A DNA stretch of 64,000 nt from Hyphomonas sp. (GTDB lineage: Bacteria > Pseudomonadota > Alphaproteobacteria > Caulobacterales > Hyphomonadaceae). The stretch is taken from NCBI RefSeq assembly GCF_013823385.1, contig NZ_PNMA01000004.1, forward strand, positions 62,001 through 126,000, given 5' to 3'. Within the stretch, counting starts at the first letter, position 1. Each line of letters begins with the position of its first letter. The notes under the pieces were generated by a model that saw nothing but the letters and a program-made list of their open reading frames with translations, did no database searches and was not told the DNA's origin. This document shows positions 17,906 to 26,367 of the stretch, piece by piece. The position numbers and the translations under genes are program-made.

Positions 17906-19330
17906 ATGACCACCCCAACCCCGTTTCCGGTAGGCCCGGCGCATATCGTCGGCATTGGCGGCATCGGCATGTCGGGCATTGCCGATGTGATGCTGACCAT
18001 GGGCTATGAGGTTCAGGGCTCGGATGTGTCTGACAGCGCCAATGTCGAGCGCCTGCGGGCGCGCGGGGTGAAAGTGTTCATCGGCCACAAGGCCGAGAAT
18101 GTTTCCGGCGCGGGCACCGTCATCATCTCCACTGCCATCCGCCGGGATAATCCCGAAGTGCTGGCCGCCCGCGCAGCCGGCATCCCGGTTGTGCGCCGGG
18201 CCAACATGCTGGCCGAGATCACCCGCCTCAAATACACCGTCTGCATCGCCGGAACGCATGGCAAGACGACGACCACCTCGCTGGTCGCCTGCCTGCTGGA
18301 TGGCGCGGGCATCGATCCCACGGTGATCAATGGCGGCATCATCCACGCCTATGGCTCGAACTACAAAGCCGGCGAGAGCGACTGGATGGTGGTGGAAAGC
18401 GATGAGAGCGACGGCACCTTCGCCAAGCTCCACCCCACCTGTGCCATCGTCACCAATATCGACCCCGAGCATATGGACCATTACGGCACCATGGAAAATC
18501 TGCGCGAGGCGTTCGACACCTTCGTCGAAAACCTGCCTTTCTATGGCTTTGCCGTTCTCTGTACGGATCATCCCGAAGTGCAGGCGCTGGCCGCCCGCGT
18601 GACTGACCGGCGCCGCATCACCTATGGCTTCAATCTTCAGGCCGATGTGCGCGCGGTGAACCTGCGCACCGATCTTTCCGGGGCGCATTTTGATGTCGAG
18701 ATCCGCCGCGGAAAAGACGAGGCGCCGCGCCGGATTGACGGGCTGACCCTGCCGATGGCGGGCGAGCATAACGTTCAGAACGCGCTGGCCGCCATCACCG
18801 TGGCACTCGAACTGGGCGCAACCGATGAGCAGATACGCGGGTCACTGGCAAAGTTCGGCGGCGTCAAGCGGCGCTTCACGCCGGTGGGTGATTGGGTGTC
18901 CGCGCCGGGTCAGGAGCCAGTCAAGATCATTGATGATTATGGCCACCACCCGGTGGAGATTGCGGCCGTGCTGAAGGCGGGCCGGGCCATGCAGGGCGAC
19001 CGCACGCTGATCGCCGTCTGCCAGCCCCACCGCTATTCGCGGCTCAGCGACCTCTTTGAGGAGTTCTCCCGCTGCTTCGACCAGGCCGACCATGTTCTGG
19101 TCGCGCCGGTCTATGAGGCGGGCGAGACGCCCATCCCCGGCATCACGCATGAAGCCCTTGTCCGCTCGGTCCAGCGGCACGGCCATCGCAGCGCGCGCGC
19201 GCTGGCATCGCTCGCCGATCTGCCCGAAGCCGTGAAGGCGCTGGCCGGGCCGGGCGCCATGGTCGTCTGCCTGGGAGCAGGGGACATCACCCGCTATGCC
19301 GGGGAGCTTGCCAGCAAGCTTCAGGGCTGA
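17906..19330 (+). CDS. murC: UDP-MurNAc:L-alanine ligase MurC
   Basis: A 474-aa Mur ligase for the first amino acid of the stem peptide. The N-terminal domain is IVGIGGIGMSGIADVM with GSD at the strand end. The ATP loop is IAGTHGKTTTTSLVA, the central motif is VVESDESDGTF, and the C-terminal part has DYGHHPVEI and CQPHRYSR. A GCGAGG-type Shine-Dalgarno lies about 8 nt before the ATG. It is the last recognisable gene of the dcw operon here. The murB, ddl and ftsQAZ genes that usually follow are absent, and no obvious terminator is visible behind it. Confidence 0.97.
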   Translation: MTTPTPFPVGPAHIVGIGGIGMSGIADVMLTMGYEVQGSDVSDSANVERLRARGVKVFIGHKAENVSGAGTVIISTAIRRDNPEVLAARAAGIPVVRRANMLAEITRLKYTVCIAGTHGKTTTTSLVACLLDGAGIDPTVINGGIIHAYGSNYKAGESDWMVVESDESDGTFAKLHPTCAIVTNIDPEHMDHYGTMENLREAFDTFVENLPFYGFAVLCTDHPEVQALAARVTDRRRITYGFNLQADVRAVNLRTDLSGAHFDVEIRRGKDEAPRRIDGLTLPMAGEHNVQNALAAITVALELGATDEQIRGSLAKFGGVKRRFTPVGDWVSAPGQEPVKIIDDYGHHPVEIAAVLKAGRAMQGDRTLIAVCQPHRYSRLSDLFEEFSRCFDQADHVLVAPVYEAGETPIPGITHEALVRSVQRHGHRSARALASLADLPEAVKALAGPGAMVVCLGAGDITRYAGELASKLQG

Positions 19331-19422
19331 CGCTGGGTCACAGACAAAACCGCCTTCCGCTTTGTGTAATAGCGACTAGTCTCGCCGCATAACGCGCGGG
19401 CATACGCGCCGGGAGGATGCGA

Positions 19423-20910
19423 ATGGCGCAAGCGATTGTGGATGCCGCTGGCGGCAACCTGGCTCACACTCACAAGGGAGAAGGCGGCGCGCTCGGCAAG
19501 ACCGGCTTCTCCTGGGCCTGGTTCGAGGCGGCGCGGAACCCCTACTACATCCTGATCGTCATCTATGTGTTCGCGCCGTATTTCGCGCGGGACATTGTCG
19601 GCGCCGATATCCTGGCCAGCGGCAAGCTGGACGGGCTTTCGCCGGACGAGGCCCACCGGGTGGCGGGCGCCGAAGGCCAGGCGATGGTCGCCAATCTGTC
19701 GAAGACGGCCGGCTATATCGCAGCCCTGACCGCGCCCTTCCTCGGCGCCGCCTTTGACCGGGGCCTGCGCCGCAAGCCGCTGATCTTCCTCTGCCTGTCG
19801 CTGATCTCGCTGGTAGGTATTTCCCTCTGGTGGGCGATCCCCGGCCCGGCAGGCCTGTCGACCGGCGCGGTCATGTCACTGCTGATCATCGCCTATGTCT
19901 GCTACAGCTATAGCGAGGTGGCGCATAATTCGATGCTGCCGGATGCGGCGCGGCTGGATGCCTTGCCGGCCGTGTCAGGGCTCGGGCTCGCGCTTGGCAA
20001 TGGCATGGCCACGCTGATGTTCGTCGCCATCGTCTTCATGTTTGCCCTGCCGATTGAGCGGGCCTGGCCTTTCCCTGAGCCACTCTTCGGAATTGATCCG
20101 GCGCAGTACGAACAGTTCCGCATTGCCGGGCCGATCTGCGGGGTCTGGATGCTGGCCGCGATGATTCCCTTCTTCCTCCACGCCAAGGATACGGGCGTCA
20201 AAGGTACCTCGCCCGTGCGGGCGATCCGGGAAGGCGCCCAGGGGGTGATCCGCACCATCCGCCAGGCAGCCCATCACCGCGAGGCGTTCAAATTCCTCAT
20301 TGCCCGGACCATCTACGCCGACGGCATGTTCGCCCTCCTCACCATCGGCGCGGTGTATGTCAGCCTGTTCCTCGGCTGGGGCCTAATCGAGCTGACGATC
20401 TATGCCATCTGGGCGTCTGCCTGGGGCGTGGCAGGGGGCATTTTCGGCGGCTGGCTGGATCAGCGGCTTGGCCCCAAGAATGCGCTGATCGTCGAGATCG
20501 CCGCCATTGTGGTGATCCTGTTCCTTGGCCTTTCAGTCACGCGGGACTCAGCCTTCTTCGGCCTGGTGCCGAATGTGACCGTGTGGAACGCCCCGTTCTT
20601 CTCCGGATCGTCCGACCTGATCTATCTCGTCCAAGGCGCGCTGATTGCCATCTTCGCCACGGCGAACATTTCCTCCAGCCGCTCGATGCTGATCCATGTC
20701 GCGCCGGCGCATATGCGAGGCGAGTTCTTCGGCCTGTTTGCGATTGCCGGAACGGTGACGGTCTGGCTCGGGCCACTGCTGATCGAGCAGTTCACCCGCT
20801 GGTCGGGAGATCAGCGGATCGGCATGTCGGCCATCGCGTTTCTGTTCTTCCTGGGACTGGCGGTGCTGCTCACCGTCAAGTCCGATCCGCCAGCGCGGCG
20901 GGCGCGCTAG
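19423..20910 (+). CDS. MFS transporter, UMF1 / Atg22-like family
   Basis: A 495-aa membrane protein with about 12 helices. A tryptophan-rich start (FSWAWFEAARNPYYIL) precedes the first helix, and TAPFLGAAFDRGLRRKP forms the first cytoplasmic loop. This matches UMF1/Atg22-like permeases, which are sometimes amino acid exporters; the substrate is unknown. GGAGG lies 6 nt before the ATG at 19423, while the ATG at 19417 is too close to it. It lies 92 bp after murC and converges on the tadE-like gene with only 3 bp between stops, with no terminator. Confidence 0.82.
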   Translation: MAQAIVDAAGGNLAHTHKGEGGALGKTGFSWAWFEAARNPYYILIVIYVFAPYFARDIVGADILASGKLDGLSPDEAHRVAGAEGQAMVANLSKTAGYIAALTAPFLGAAFDRGLRRKPLIFLCLSLISLVGISLWWAIPGPAGLSTGAVMSLLIIAYVCYSYSEVAHNSMLPDAARLDALPAVSGLGLALGNGMATLMFVAIVFMFALPIERAWPFPEPLFGIDPAQYEQFRIAGPICGVWMLAAMIPFFLHAKDTGVKGTSPVRAIREGAQGVIRTIRQAAHHREAFKFLIARTIYADGMFALLTIGAVYVSLFLGWGLIELTIYAIWASAWGVAGGIFGGWLDQRLGPKNALIVEIAAIVVILFLGLSVTRDSAFFGLVPNVTVWNAPFFSGSSDLIYLVQGALIAIFATANISSSRSMLIHVAPAHMRGEFFGLFAIAGTVTVWLGPLLIEQFTRWSGDQRIGMSAIAFLFFLGLAVLLTVKSDPPARRAR

Positions 20911-20913
20911 GTC

Positions 20914-21534
20914 CTAGCTTGTGGGGCCGAAGGCAGGCGGTCCACCGCCGCCCTGGCGGATGCGTTCGATATTCGAAACACGCCGGGGGCGAAGGTAGAA
21001 GGTGTCGCTCATCGTGATCGACGTATCGATCACCACGCTGAACCCGCTTTTATAGTCATACTCGATCTCGGTCAGGATCACCGAGCCGGGCTGGGGCACA
21101 ATGCCATCGGGCACCGGCACGATGGAGCCGGCGACGCGCGGTTCCATCTTGTAACCGTCCGACCAGGCCACACGCTTCTGGCCATTCCCGCTATCGACGA
21201 TGGAGGTGATCCGCATACGCGTTTCCGAAGCGTGATAGGGCTGCATCATCACCGTGGCGGCGTTGTAAAGTTCCCGCATGTCGTCATCGGTTACCGAGGC
21301 AAGGCGGGAGGTGAGGTCCCCGAGGCTGGAGGCTGTGGCGGTGACACGGCGATCGGCGCGCATCATGAAACTCAGCTCGATACAGCCGAAGAAGATCAGC
21401 ACCATGAGCGGCGCGATAAAGGCAAACTCGACGGCAGAGACCCCATCCTCATTGCGCAGGAGGCTCTTCAGGCCGAGCTTCCGGGGAGCGTTCTTCCGCT
21501 CCAGCCGGGCTTTGAAATAGCGGTTGAGCAGCAT
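20914..21534 (-). CDS. TadE-type pseudopilin (second of pair)
   Basis: A 206-aa protein with a basic N-terminus, then a type IVb pilin-like cleavage region DGVSAVEFAFIAPLM. Cutting after the glycine leaves glutamate at +5 and phenylalanine at +6, then a 20-residue hydrophobic stretch and a periplasmic domain. Such pseudopilins are processed by CpaA/TadV and help assemble the Flp pilus. The frame is open upstream, but the ATG at 21534 overlaps the upstream tadE stop by one base (TAATG) and gives a normal N-terminus. It could correspond to TadF or TadG rather than TadE. Confidence 0.82.
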   Translation of the reverse strand: MLLNRYFKARLERKNAPRKLGLKSLLRNEDGVSAVEFAFIAPLMVLIFFGCIELSFMMRADRRVTATASSLGDLTSRLASVTDDDMRELYNAATVMMQPYHASETRMRITSIVDSGNGQKRVAWSDGYKMEPRVAGSIVPVPDGIVPQPGSVILTEIEYDYKSGFSVVIDTSITMSDTFYLRPRRVSNIERIRQGGGGPPAFGPTS

Positions 21535-22100
21535 TAGGATTCGCTCCCGAAAGGCTCGTTGCGGAACACGACGTTGGACTGGATCAGGTGTTTGTGGCCG
21601 GCCATGTTGGACAGCGGGGCGCTGAGGACCGGTGTCATCAGATCCCATTCATAGAATACGCGGACGGCGACGATGTCGTTGGGGCCGCCCGGAAGAAAGC
21701 CGAACTCCTCGCCATTGATGGCGCCGGCTTCGTTGAGGGGCGAGCCCATCGGAACGTGGTTGAAGCCGTCAATGGTCTGCACATCGAAATACAGGCGGTT
21801 CTTGCAATCCATCATGCCCATCAGCTTGCTGCAGAGCAGTTCCCGGAACTCTTCCGGGGTCACGCCTGCCTGTTGCACGGCGCCGGTGCGCAGCGGCCGG
21901 CTGGCGTCGGCGATGCCATGGTCAAGGATCGCTGCCATGATGAAGATCATGCAGACCTCCAGCAGGCCGAAGATCAGAAAGAAGAAAGGGGCGGCGATCA
22001 GCGCAAACTCCACCGCCGCGACGCCCCGATGGTCGCAGGCGTAGTCGCGAAAGCGCGCCTGCAGGCGCGCCGCAAGGCTGTAACGGATGCTGGGCATCAT
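21534..22100 (-). CDS. tadE: TadE-type pseudopilin (first of pair)
   Basis: A 188-aa protein with the TadE signature HRGVAAVEFALIAAPFFFLIFGLLE. There is a glycine at the cleavage point, glutamate at +5, and a hydrophobic segment, followed by a periplasmic domain. It is cleaved by the prepilin peptidase and belongs to the Tad secretion machine. The frame could start as far up as 22184, but the ATG at 22100 or 22097 has a G-rich Shine-Dalgarno (GGGGGGA) about 10 nt before it and gives the usual short basic leader. It is coupled to the next tadE-like gene. Confidence 0.83.
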   Translation of the reverse strand: MMPSIRYSLAARLQARFRDYACDHRGVAAVEFALIAAPFFFLIFGLLEVCMIFIMAAILDHGIADASRPLRTGAVQQAGVTPEEFRELLCSKLMGMMDCKNRLYFDVQTIDGFNHVPMGSPLNEAGAINGEEFGFLPGGPNDIVAVRVFYEWDLMTPVLSAPLSNMAGHKHLIQSNVVFRNEPFGSES

Positions 22101-22201
22101 CAGGCTATTCCCCCCAATGGGATCAGCCTGCAGATCTAGCATGTTCCGGTTTGTGGCTGGTTTAGCAGGTCGATGCAATTTCATGCATCGCCCGCCGGTT
22201 G

Positions 22202-22645
22202 TCAGTTGCCGCCGGTCAGGGCCTGCGATTGCAGCTGCTGCTGGAGGAGGCGGGAGAAGTAGGCCGGATCATCCCCCAGGCTGAGGGCGGACCGGCAGAC
22301 CGGGGCGCAGTCATAGGTCTGGTTCTGGCCGGCGCGGTTGACGGTCACCAGATTGGACGAGTTGGCGGTGACGACCACTTCGGCGCTGTAAACCTCCTCA
22401 CCGGCCTTGTTGAACACCATCAGATTGGTGGTGCCATAGCTCTTGCCGGTCACGAAGATCAGCCGTTCGTCATGCACGGCCACATCGGCGATGTTCTTGT
22501 TGCCCACCACGATGCTGGAGGCAGGGCCGGAGAGGCGCAGCGGAACGGTTTTGGAAGCCTCGATGGACAGCTGCTGGGCCTGGGCGGCACCGGCGAGAAC
22601 CAGGCTGGCGAGGGCAGCAAGGGCAGGCTTCACGAGGATGTTCAT
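22202..22645 (-). CDS. Secreted pilus assembly protein with secretin N-domain only
   Basis: A 147-aa protein. A signal peptide (NILVKPALAALASLVLAGAAQA) precedes a domain resembling the N-terminal domain of CpaC/RcpA secretins (the T2SS-T3SS_pil_N type). Compare SIVVGNKNIADVAVHDERLIFVTGKSYGTTNL here with the equivalent region of CpaC in this window. No secretin pore follows. A C-terminal CAPVC pair may form a disulfide, and the end is glutamine-rich. It could cap or stabilise the CpaC ring in the periplasm (inference). The start at 22645 was chosen for the signal peptide; 22666 is an alternative. Confidence 0.78.
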   Translation of the reverse strand: MNILVKPALAALASLVLAGAAQAQQLSIEASKTVPLRLSGPASSIVVGNKNIADVAVHDERLIFVTGKSYGTTNLMVFNKAGEEVYSAEVVVTANSSNLVTVNRAGQNQTYDCAPVCRSALSLGDDPAYFSRLLQQQLQSQALTGGN

Positions 22646-22896
22646 TATACGGAAACTCCGGCGCATGTTTTCCGGAACCTCGCCTATTTTGGTTTCCCAT
22701 TTCCTAATGCGTTTTCGGCGGGCGCGCAGGCATTGCGCCGGGAAGGGGATTTCCCAAGGTGTATATATAAGGAATCGCGCGCGCGAAGGTGCCGGAGGTG
22801 CAACAGCAGAATCAGTAAACAACCCCCTGATTTCGCTTCATGAATTTTCTGACTGCGGAAACGAGATCTCAAAGTTGCTCCTGTAGAACCATCCCT

Positions 22897-22926
22897 GTTC
22901 CGGGAAAAAAAGTTTCAAGCCGGAAC
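22897..22926 (+). other. Inverted repeat in the pilA leader
   Basis: GTTCCGG (22897-22903) and CCGGAAC (22920-22926) form a 7-bp perfect inverted repeat around a 16-nt A-rich spacer, 27 bp before the pilA ATG. It could be a 5' stabilising hairpin or an operator. Confidence 0.45.
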
Positions 22927-22953
22927 TTGTCAAACGCATGATGGGAGTTTCCA

Positions 22954-23142
22954 ATGTTTGCACGTTTTCTGAAAGACGAGTCCGGCGCAACCGCTATTGA
23001 GTACGGCCTGATCGCCGCTCTCATCGCTGTCGCCATCATCGGTGGTGTTTCGGCTCTTGGCTCGAACGCCAATTCCACGTTCGAAACGGTTGCCGCCAAA
23101 ATGGGCACCGCCGGCGCTGATGGCGGTGGCGAAACCGAGTAA
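22954..23142 (+). CDS. pilA: Flp/Fap-type major pilin PilA
   Basis: A 62-aa prepilin. The leader MFARFLKDESG is cut after G11. The mature protein begins ATAIEYGLIAALIAV, with the hallmark glutamate at +5 and tyrosine at +6, followed by the hydrophobic polymerisation helix and a small glycine-rich tail. It builds the bundle-forming Flp pilus used for surface attachment. GGGAG lies 6 nt before the ATG. The gene has its own strong terminator, so it is expressed apart from the cpa genes, as expected for an abundant subunit. Confidence 0.96.
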   Translation: MFARFLKDESGATAIEYGLIAALIAVAIIGGVSALGSNANSTFETVAAKMGTAGADGGGETE

Positions 23143-23166
23143 TCGGTAGTCCGTATCCGATATCAG

Positions 23167-23200
23167 AGAGCCGCCGGATAACCGGCGGCTCTTTTCTTTC
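23167..23200 (+). terminator. Intrinsic terminator of pilA
   Basis: An 11-bp perfect stem, AGAGCCGCCGG / CCGGCGGCTCT, with an ATAA loop, followed by TTTTCTTTC, 24 bp after the pilA stop. Partial read-through would feed the cpa genes. Confidence 0.92.
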
Positions 23201-23285
23201 CGGCCCTACCCCCGCGCGCCTCAAGCCTTCTTTCAGGCTTTTGCGCCATGCTCGGCCGCTGACCTTGATGTTTGGGAGACGTCTT

Positions 23286-23801
23286 ATGGTGCTCATGGTT
23301 CTCGCCGCCCTTTTCCTCTGCCTTTGCGTGCTGGCGGCGCTTTATGATGTAAACCAGCTGAAGATCCCCAACTGGCTGAACCTTACCCTCGCCGGCCTCT
23401 TTGTTCCGGCTGCGGCCGTTTCCGGCCTGCCGCTGGAAATCATCGGCGGCCATCTGATGGCCGGGGGCCTGGCCTTCCTGATTGCCTTTGGCCTCTACGC
23501 TTTCCGCATCTTCGGAGGAGGGGACGCCAAGATGATCCCCGCCGTCGTGCTCTGGATGGGGCCGGAAGCGGCCTTTCCGTTCGCGTTCAAGATGGCGATT
23601 GCCGGCGGTATCTGCGCCACCCTCATCCTGGCCGTCCGCCGCACCGCCCCGGCTGAAACCATTCCCGGCTTCATGCGTGCCCCGTTCGAGCCCAAGGCCG
23701 GCGTTCCTTATGGCGTCGCGATTGCGGCGGGCGCTCTCCTGGCCGGCGCCGCCTCGCCCCTGCTGGCAGACCTTTACCGCGCAGCGGGATTTACCGGTTA
23801 A
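23286..23801 (+). CDS. cpaA: Prepilin peptidase CpaA (TadV)
   Basis: A 171-aa A24-family aspartic peptidase of the inner membrane, about five or six helices. The two catalytic aspartates sit in YDVNQLKIPNWLN and in FGGGDAKM. It removes the leader from PilA and the TadE-type pseudopilins. It lacks the N-methylation domain of larger PilD enzymes, as is normal for the Tad version. The frame is open further upstream, but the ATG at 23286 has GGGAG about 7 nt before it and places the first helix correctly. Confidence 0.92.
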   Translation: MVLMVLAALFLCLCVLAALYDVNQLKIPNWLNLTLAGLFVPAAAVSGLPLEIIGGHLMAGGLAFLIAFGLYAFRIFGGGDAKMIPAVVLWMGPEAAFPFAFKMAIAGGICATLILAVRRTAPAETIPGFMRAPFEPKAGVPYGVAIAAGALLAGAASPLLADLYRAAGFTG

Positions 23802-23877
23802 CGATCCTTTAGGCGGCGCGTGCAATTTTCCCAACAGTATGAACTGGCTGGCCGTATGCATTTACCTTTGCATACGG
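23798..23877 (+). promoter_or_regulatory. cpaB leader: CtrA-like near-site and 9-bp inverted repeat
   Basis: TTAA-N7-TTAG at 23798-23812 overlaps the cpaA stop codon and differs by one base from the CtrA consensus TTAA-N7-TTAA. Downstream, CCGTATGCA (23852-23860) and TGCATACGG (23869-23877) form a perfect 9-bp inverted repeat with an 8-nt spacer, 22 bp before the cpaB ATG. No T-run follows it. Together they suggest that cpaB onward has its own controlled promoter or leader. Confidence 0.45.
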
Positions 23878-23899
23878 AATTGGGAGGGAGAGGCGCCGC

Positions 23900-24745
23900 A
23901 TGTCGCCGATACGCATTATTATCCTGGTGCTGGCGCTTGTGGCCGCCGGCGGGGCCGCCCTGCTTGTAAGCCGTATGAGCCAGCCGCAGGTCGTGACCGA
24001 GACGCTCACCCGCGACAATACCATCGTACAGACAGAACAGGTCTCCGAGATCAAGGTTCTGACCGCCAAGCGGGATTTCGCCATCGGTGAACAGATCAAG
24101 GCAGAGGATCTGCGATGGTCCGTCTGGCCTGAAAAAGGCGTTGTCGAGGGACAGTTTATCGAAACCGCCGCGCCCAACGCGATCGAGGAGATTGCCGGGG
24201 CGGTGGTGAAGATGCCGATCTACAAGGCAGAACCTCTGATGCCCCAGCGCATCGTCAAGCGCGGCGAAGCAGGCCTTCTGCCCGTGCTGATGGGCGCCGA
24301 CATGCGGGCTGTCTCGGTGGGCATTTCGCCTGAGTCGGCCTCGGGCGGCTTCATTCTGCCCAATGACCGGGTGGACCTGATCCTCACCTATGAGCAGAAG
24401 CCCACTGCGACCAACGGCCTCACGGATGAGCGCACGATCTCCAAGATCATCCTTCAGAATGTGCGTGTGCTGGCGATTGACCAGGCCTATGCGCCCAGCA
24501 CGCCGCAGGAGTCCACACGCATTGGCCGCACCGCCACGCTTGAGGTAACGCCTGCCGAAGCCGAACTGGTGGCCCTGTCGCAAAGCAAGGGTCAGCTTTC
24601 TCTGGCTCTGCGTCCGCTCAGTGAGGAAGCTGTCAGCGCCCCGCGCACGCCGCGCCTGGAACTCAATGGCGGCGATGAAGCCGGAAGCGCCATCATGATC
24701 ATCCGCAATAGCCGGCCAACACTTACAGCCATGGGGAGCAACTGA
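23900..24745 (+). CDS. cpaB: Flp pilus assembly protein CpaB (RcpC)
   Basis: A 281-aa protein with one N-terminal membrane segment (about residues 4-24). It is followed by a SAF-like domain (VLTAKRDFAIGEQIKAEDLRW) and the RcpC domain (RAVSVGISPESASGGFILPNDRVDLILTYEQ). It sits in the periplasm beside the secretin and is needed for its function. GGGAGG lies about 10 nt before the ATG. It ends one base before cpaC starts, so the two are tightly coupled. Confidence 0.93.
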   Translation: MSPIRIIILVLALVAAGGAALLVSRMSQPQVVTETLTRDNTIVQTEQVSEIKVLTAKRDFAIGEQIKAEDLRWSVWPEKGVVEGQFIETAAPNAIEEIAGAVVKMPIYKAEPLMPQRIVKRGEAGLLPVLMGADMRAVSVGISPESASGGFILPNDRVDLILTYEQKPTATNGLTDERTISKIILQNVRVLAIDQAYAPSTPQESTRIGRTATLEVTPAEAELVALSQSKGQLSLALRPLSEEAVSAPRTPRLELNGGDEAGSAIMIIRNSRPTLTAMGSN

Positions 24746-24746
24746 T

Positions 24747-26354
24747 ATGCGCACGCTGAAGGCGCTGACCTGCGCGACCCTCCTTGCATTGGCCGCTGGC
24801 CCGGTGGCGCTGGCCCAGACCGTGCCCAACGGCATGGGCACCAGCATTACCAAGCCGGGTGACCAGGCCGTTTCCCGCCGGGTGACGCTCGGGGTCAACA
24901 AGTCGATGATTGTCGATCTGGAAGCGCCGGCCGCCGATGTGGTGATTTCCAATCCCGCCATTGCGGACGCCGTGGTCCAGACGGCTCAGCGGATCATCTT
25001 CCGCGGCATCAGGTTCGGCCAGACGAATGCGCTGATCTTCGACCGGGCAGGGCGCACGCTGCTGGATCTCAACATCTCCGTCGAGACAGACCTTGCCGCG
25101 CTGGAAGACACCATTTCCCGGCATGTTCCTGATGCGCGGGTGAAGATTGAAAGCGTCAATGGCAGCATCATCCTTACCGGGATGGTGGACAACCTCTCCC
25201 AGTCCGATCAGGTCAGCCGCCTGGTCAAGGCCTTCTTCCCAGAAGCGTCCTCCGGCGGCAACCTGCAGATCGTCAATATGCTGAACGTCAATGCGGCGGA
25301 TCAGGTTCTGCTGGAAGTGCGCATTGTCGAAATGCAGCGCAGCGTGATCAAGCAGCTCGGCATCAACCTTTCCGGCTCCACCAGCTTTGGCGAACTTGCC
25401 AGTCAGTCGCTGCAGCAGGTGTTCCAGGGCGGCCTGCCGCTGTTCTTTGATCCGGACTCGGGCCAATACAATACCACAGGGCAGGGCACCGCCGTTCAGA
25501 TGCTCCAGCCCACGGGCCCGTCCAGCAACACATTGAGCGCCAGCGCGTCCAACAGTTTCAACGTTCAGGGCCAGGCTCTGGGCGGGGTGTCCCTGAAAAC
25601 GGGCTACACCAACTATAATAACGGCCGCCTGCAATCCTCCGTTGGGGCGGCCATCGATGCCATGGAACGTGTCGGCATCGTCCGCACGCTGGCAGAGCCC
25701 AACATCGTGGCGATGTCGGGCGAGAGCGCAAAATTCCTCGCGGGCGGTGAATTCCCCGTGCCGGTCGGCCAGAACCAGAACGGTCAGATCACGGTCGAGT
25801 TCAAACCCTATGGTGTGGGGCTTGCCTTCACCCCGGTCGTCCTTTCGGAGGGCCGCATCTCGCTGAAAGTCTCGACGGAAGTGTCGGAGCTGACCTCGCA
25901 GGGCGCCTTCCAGGGCGCCGCGCAGACCTTCACGGACTCCGATGGCAACACCACCATCATCCAGGGCGCAACCCTGCCGGCACTATCGGTGCGCCGGGCA
26001 GAGTCCGTGGTCGAACTTCCTTCGGGTGGCTCGATGATGATGGCCGGTCTCATCTCGGTGAAAGATCGCCAGACCATCGACCAGCTTCCCGGCCTCAAGA
26101 AGCTCCCCATTCTGGGCGCCCTGTTCCAGTCGCGGGACTTCCTGTCCGATGAAACCGAACTCGTCGTGATGGTGACGCCGTATCTCGTTGGCCCGGCCGG
26201 CAAGGCAAACATGAAATCTCCTGCCGACGGCTATGCCAATGCTTCGGACGCCAAGACCATCTTCTTCGGCAAGCTGAATGAAACCTATGGCCGCGATGGC
26301 GCTCCCATCAAGGCTGACGAATATCGTGCCCCTGTGGGCTTTATGGAAGAGTAG
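24747..26354 (+). CDS. cpaC: Flp pilus outer-membrane secretin CpaC (RcpA)
   Basis: A 535-aa secretin. A signal peptide ends near AAGPVALAQ. An N-terminal pilus-secretin domain (about 45-115) contains VVISNPAIADAVVQTAQRIIFRG, followed by a BON-like segment (ILTGMVDNLSQSDQV). The pore domain carries EVRIVEMQRSVIKQLGI, GEFPVPV and the closing VELPSGGSMMMAGL...LPGLKKLPILGALFQS motif. It forms the outer-membrane channel for the Flp pilus. The region around residues 230-285 is rich in Ser/Asn/Gln and is probably a flexible gate insertion. Confidence 0.95.
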   Translation: MRTLKALTCATLLALAAGPVALAQTVPNGMGTSITKPGDQAVSRRVTLGVNKSMIVDLEAPAADVVISNPAIADAVVQTAQRIIFRGIRFGQTNALIFDRAGRTLLDLNISVETDLAALEDTISRHVPDARVKIESVNGSIILTGMVDNLSQSDQVSRLVKAFFPEASSGGNLQIVNMLNVNAADQVLLEVRIVEMQRSVIKQLGINLSGSTSFGELASQSLQQVFQGGLPLFFDPDSGQYNTTGQGTAVQMLQPTGPSSNTLSASASNSFNVQGQALGGVSLKTGYTNYNNGRLQSSVGAAIDAMERVGIVRTLAEPNIVAMSGESAKFLAGGEFPVPVGQNQNGQITVEFKPYGVGLAFTPVVLSEGRISLKVSTEVSELTSQGAFQGAAQTFTDSDGNTTIIQGATLPALSVRRAESVVELPSGGSMMMAGLISVKDRQTIDQLPGLKKLPILGALFQSRDFLSDETELVVMVTPYLVGPAGKANMKSPADGYANASDAKTIFFGKLNETYGRDGAPIKADEYRAPVGFMEE

Positions 26355-26367
26355 GGCAAGACAGACC

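Noticed and set aside
22171-22190. A 7-bp inverted repeat (CGATGCA / TGCATCG) between the secretin-N-like gene and tadE
   Set aside because: Short, with no T-run or known motif; not enough to call a terminator or operator.
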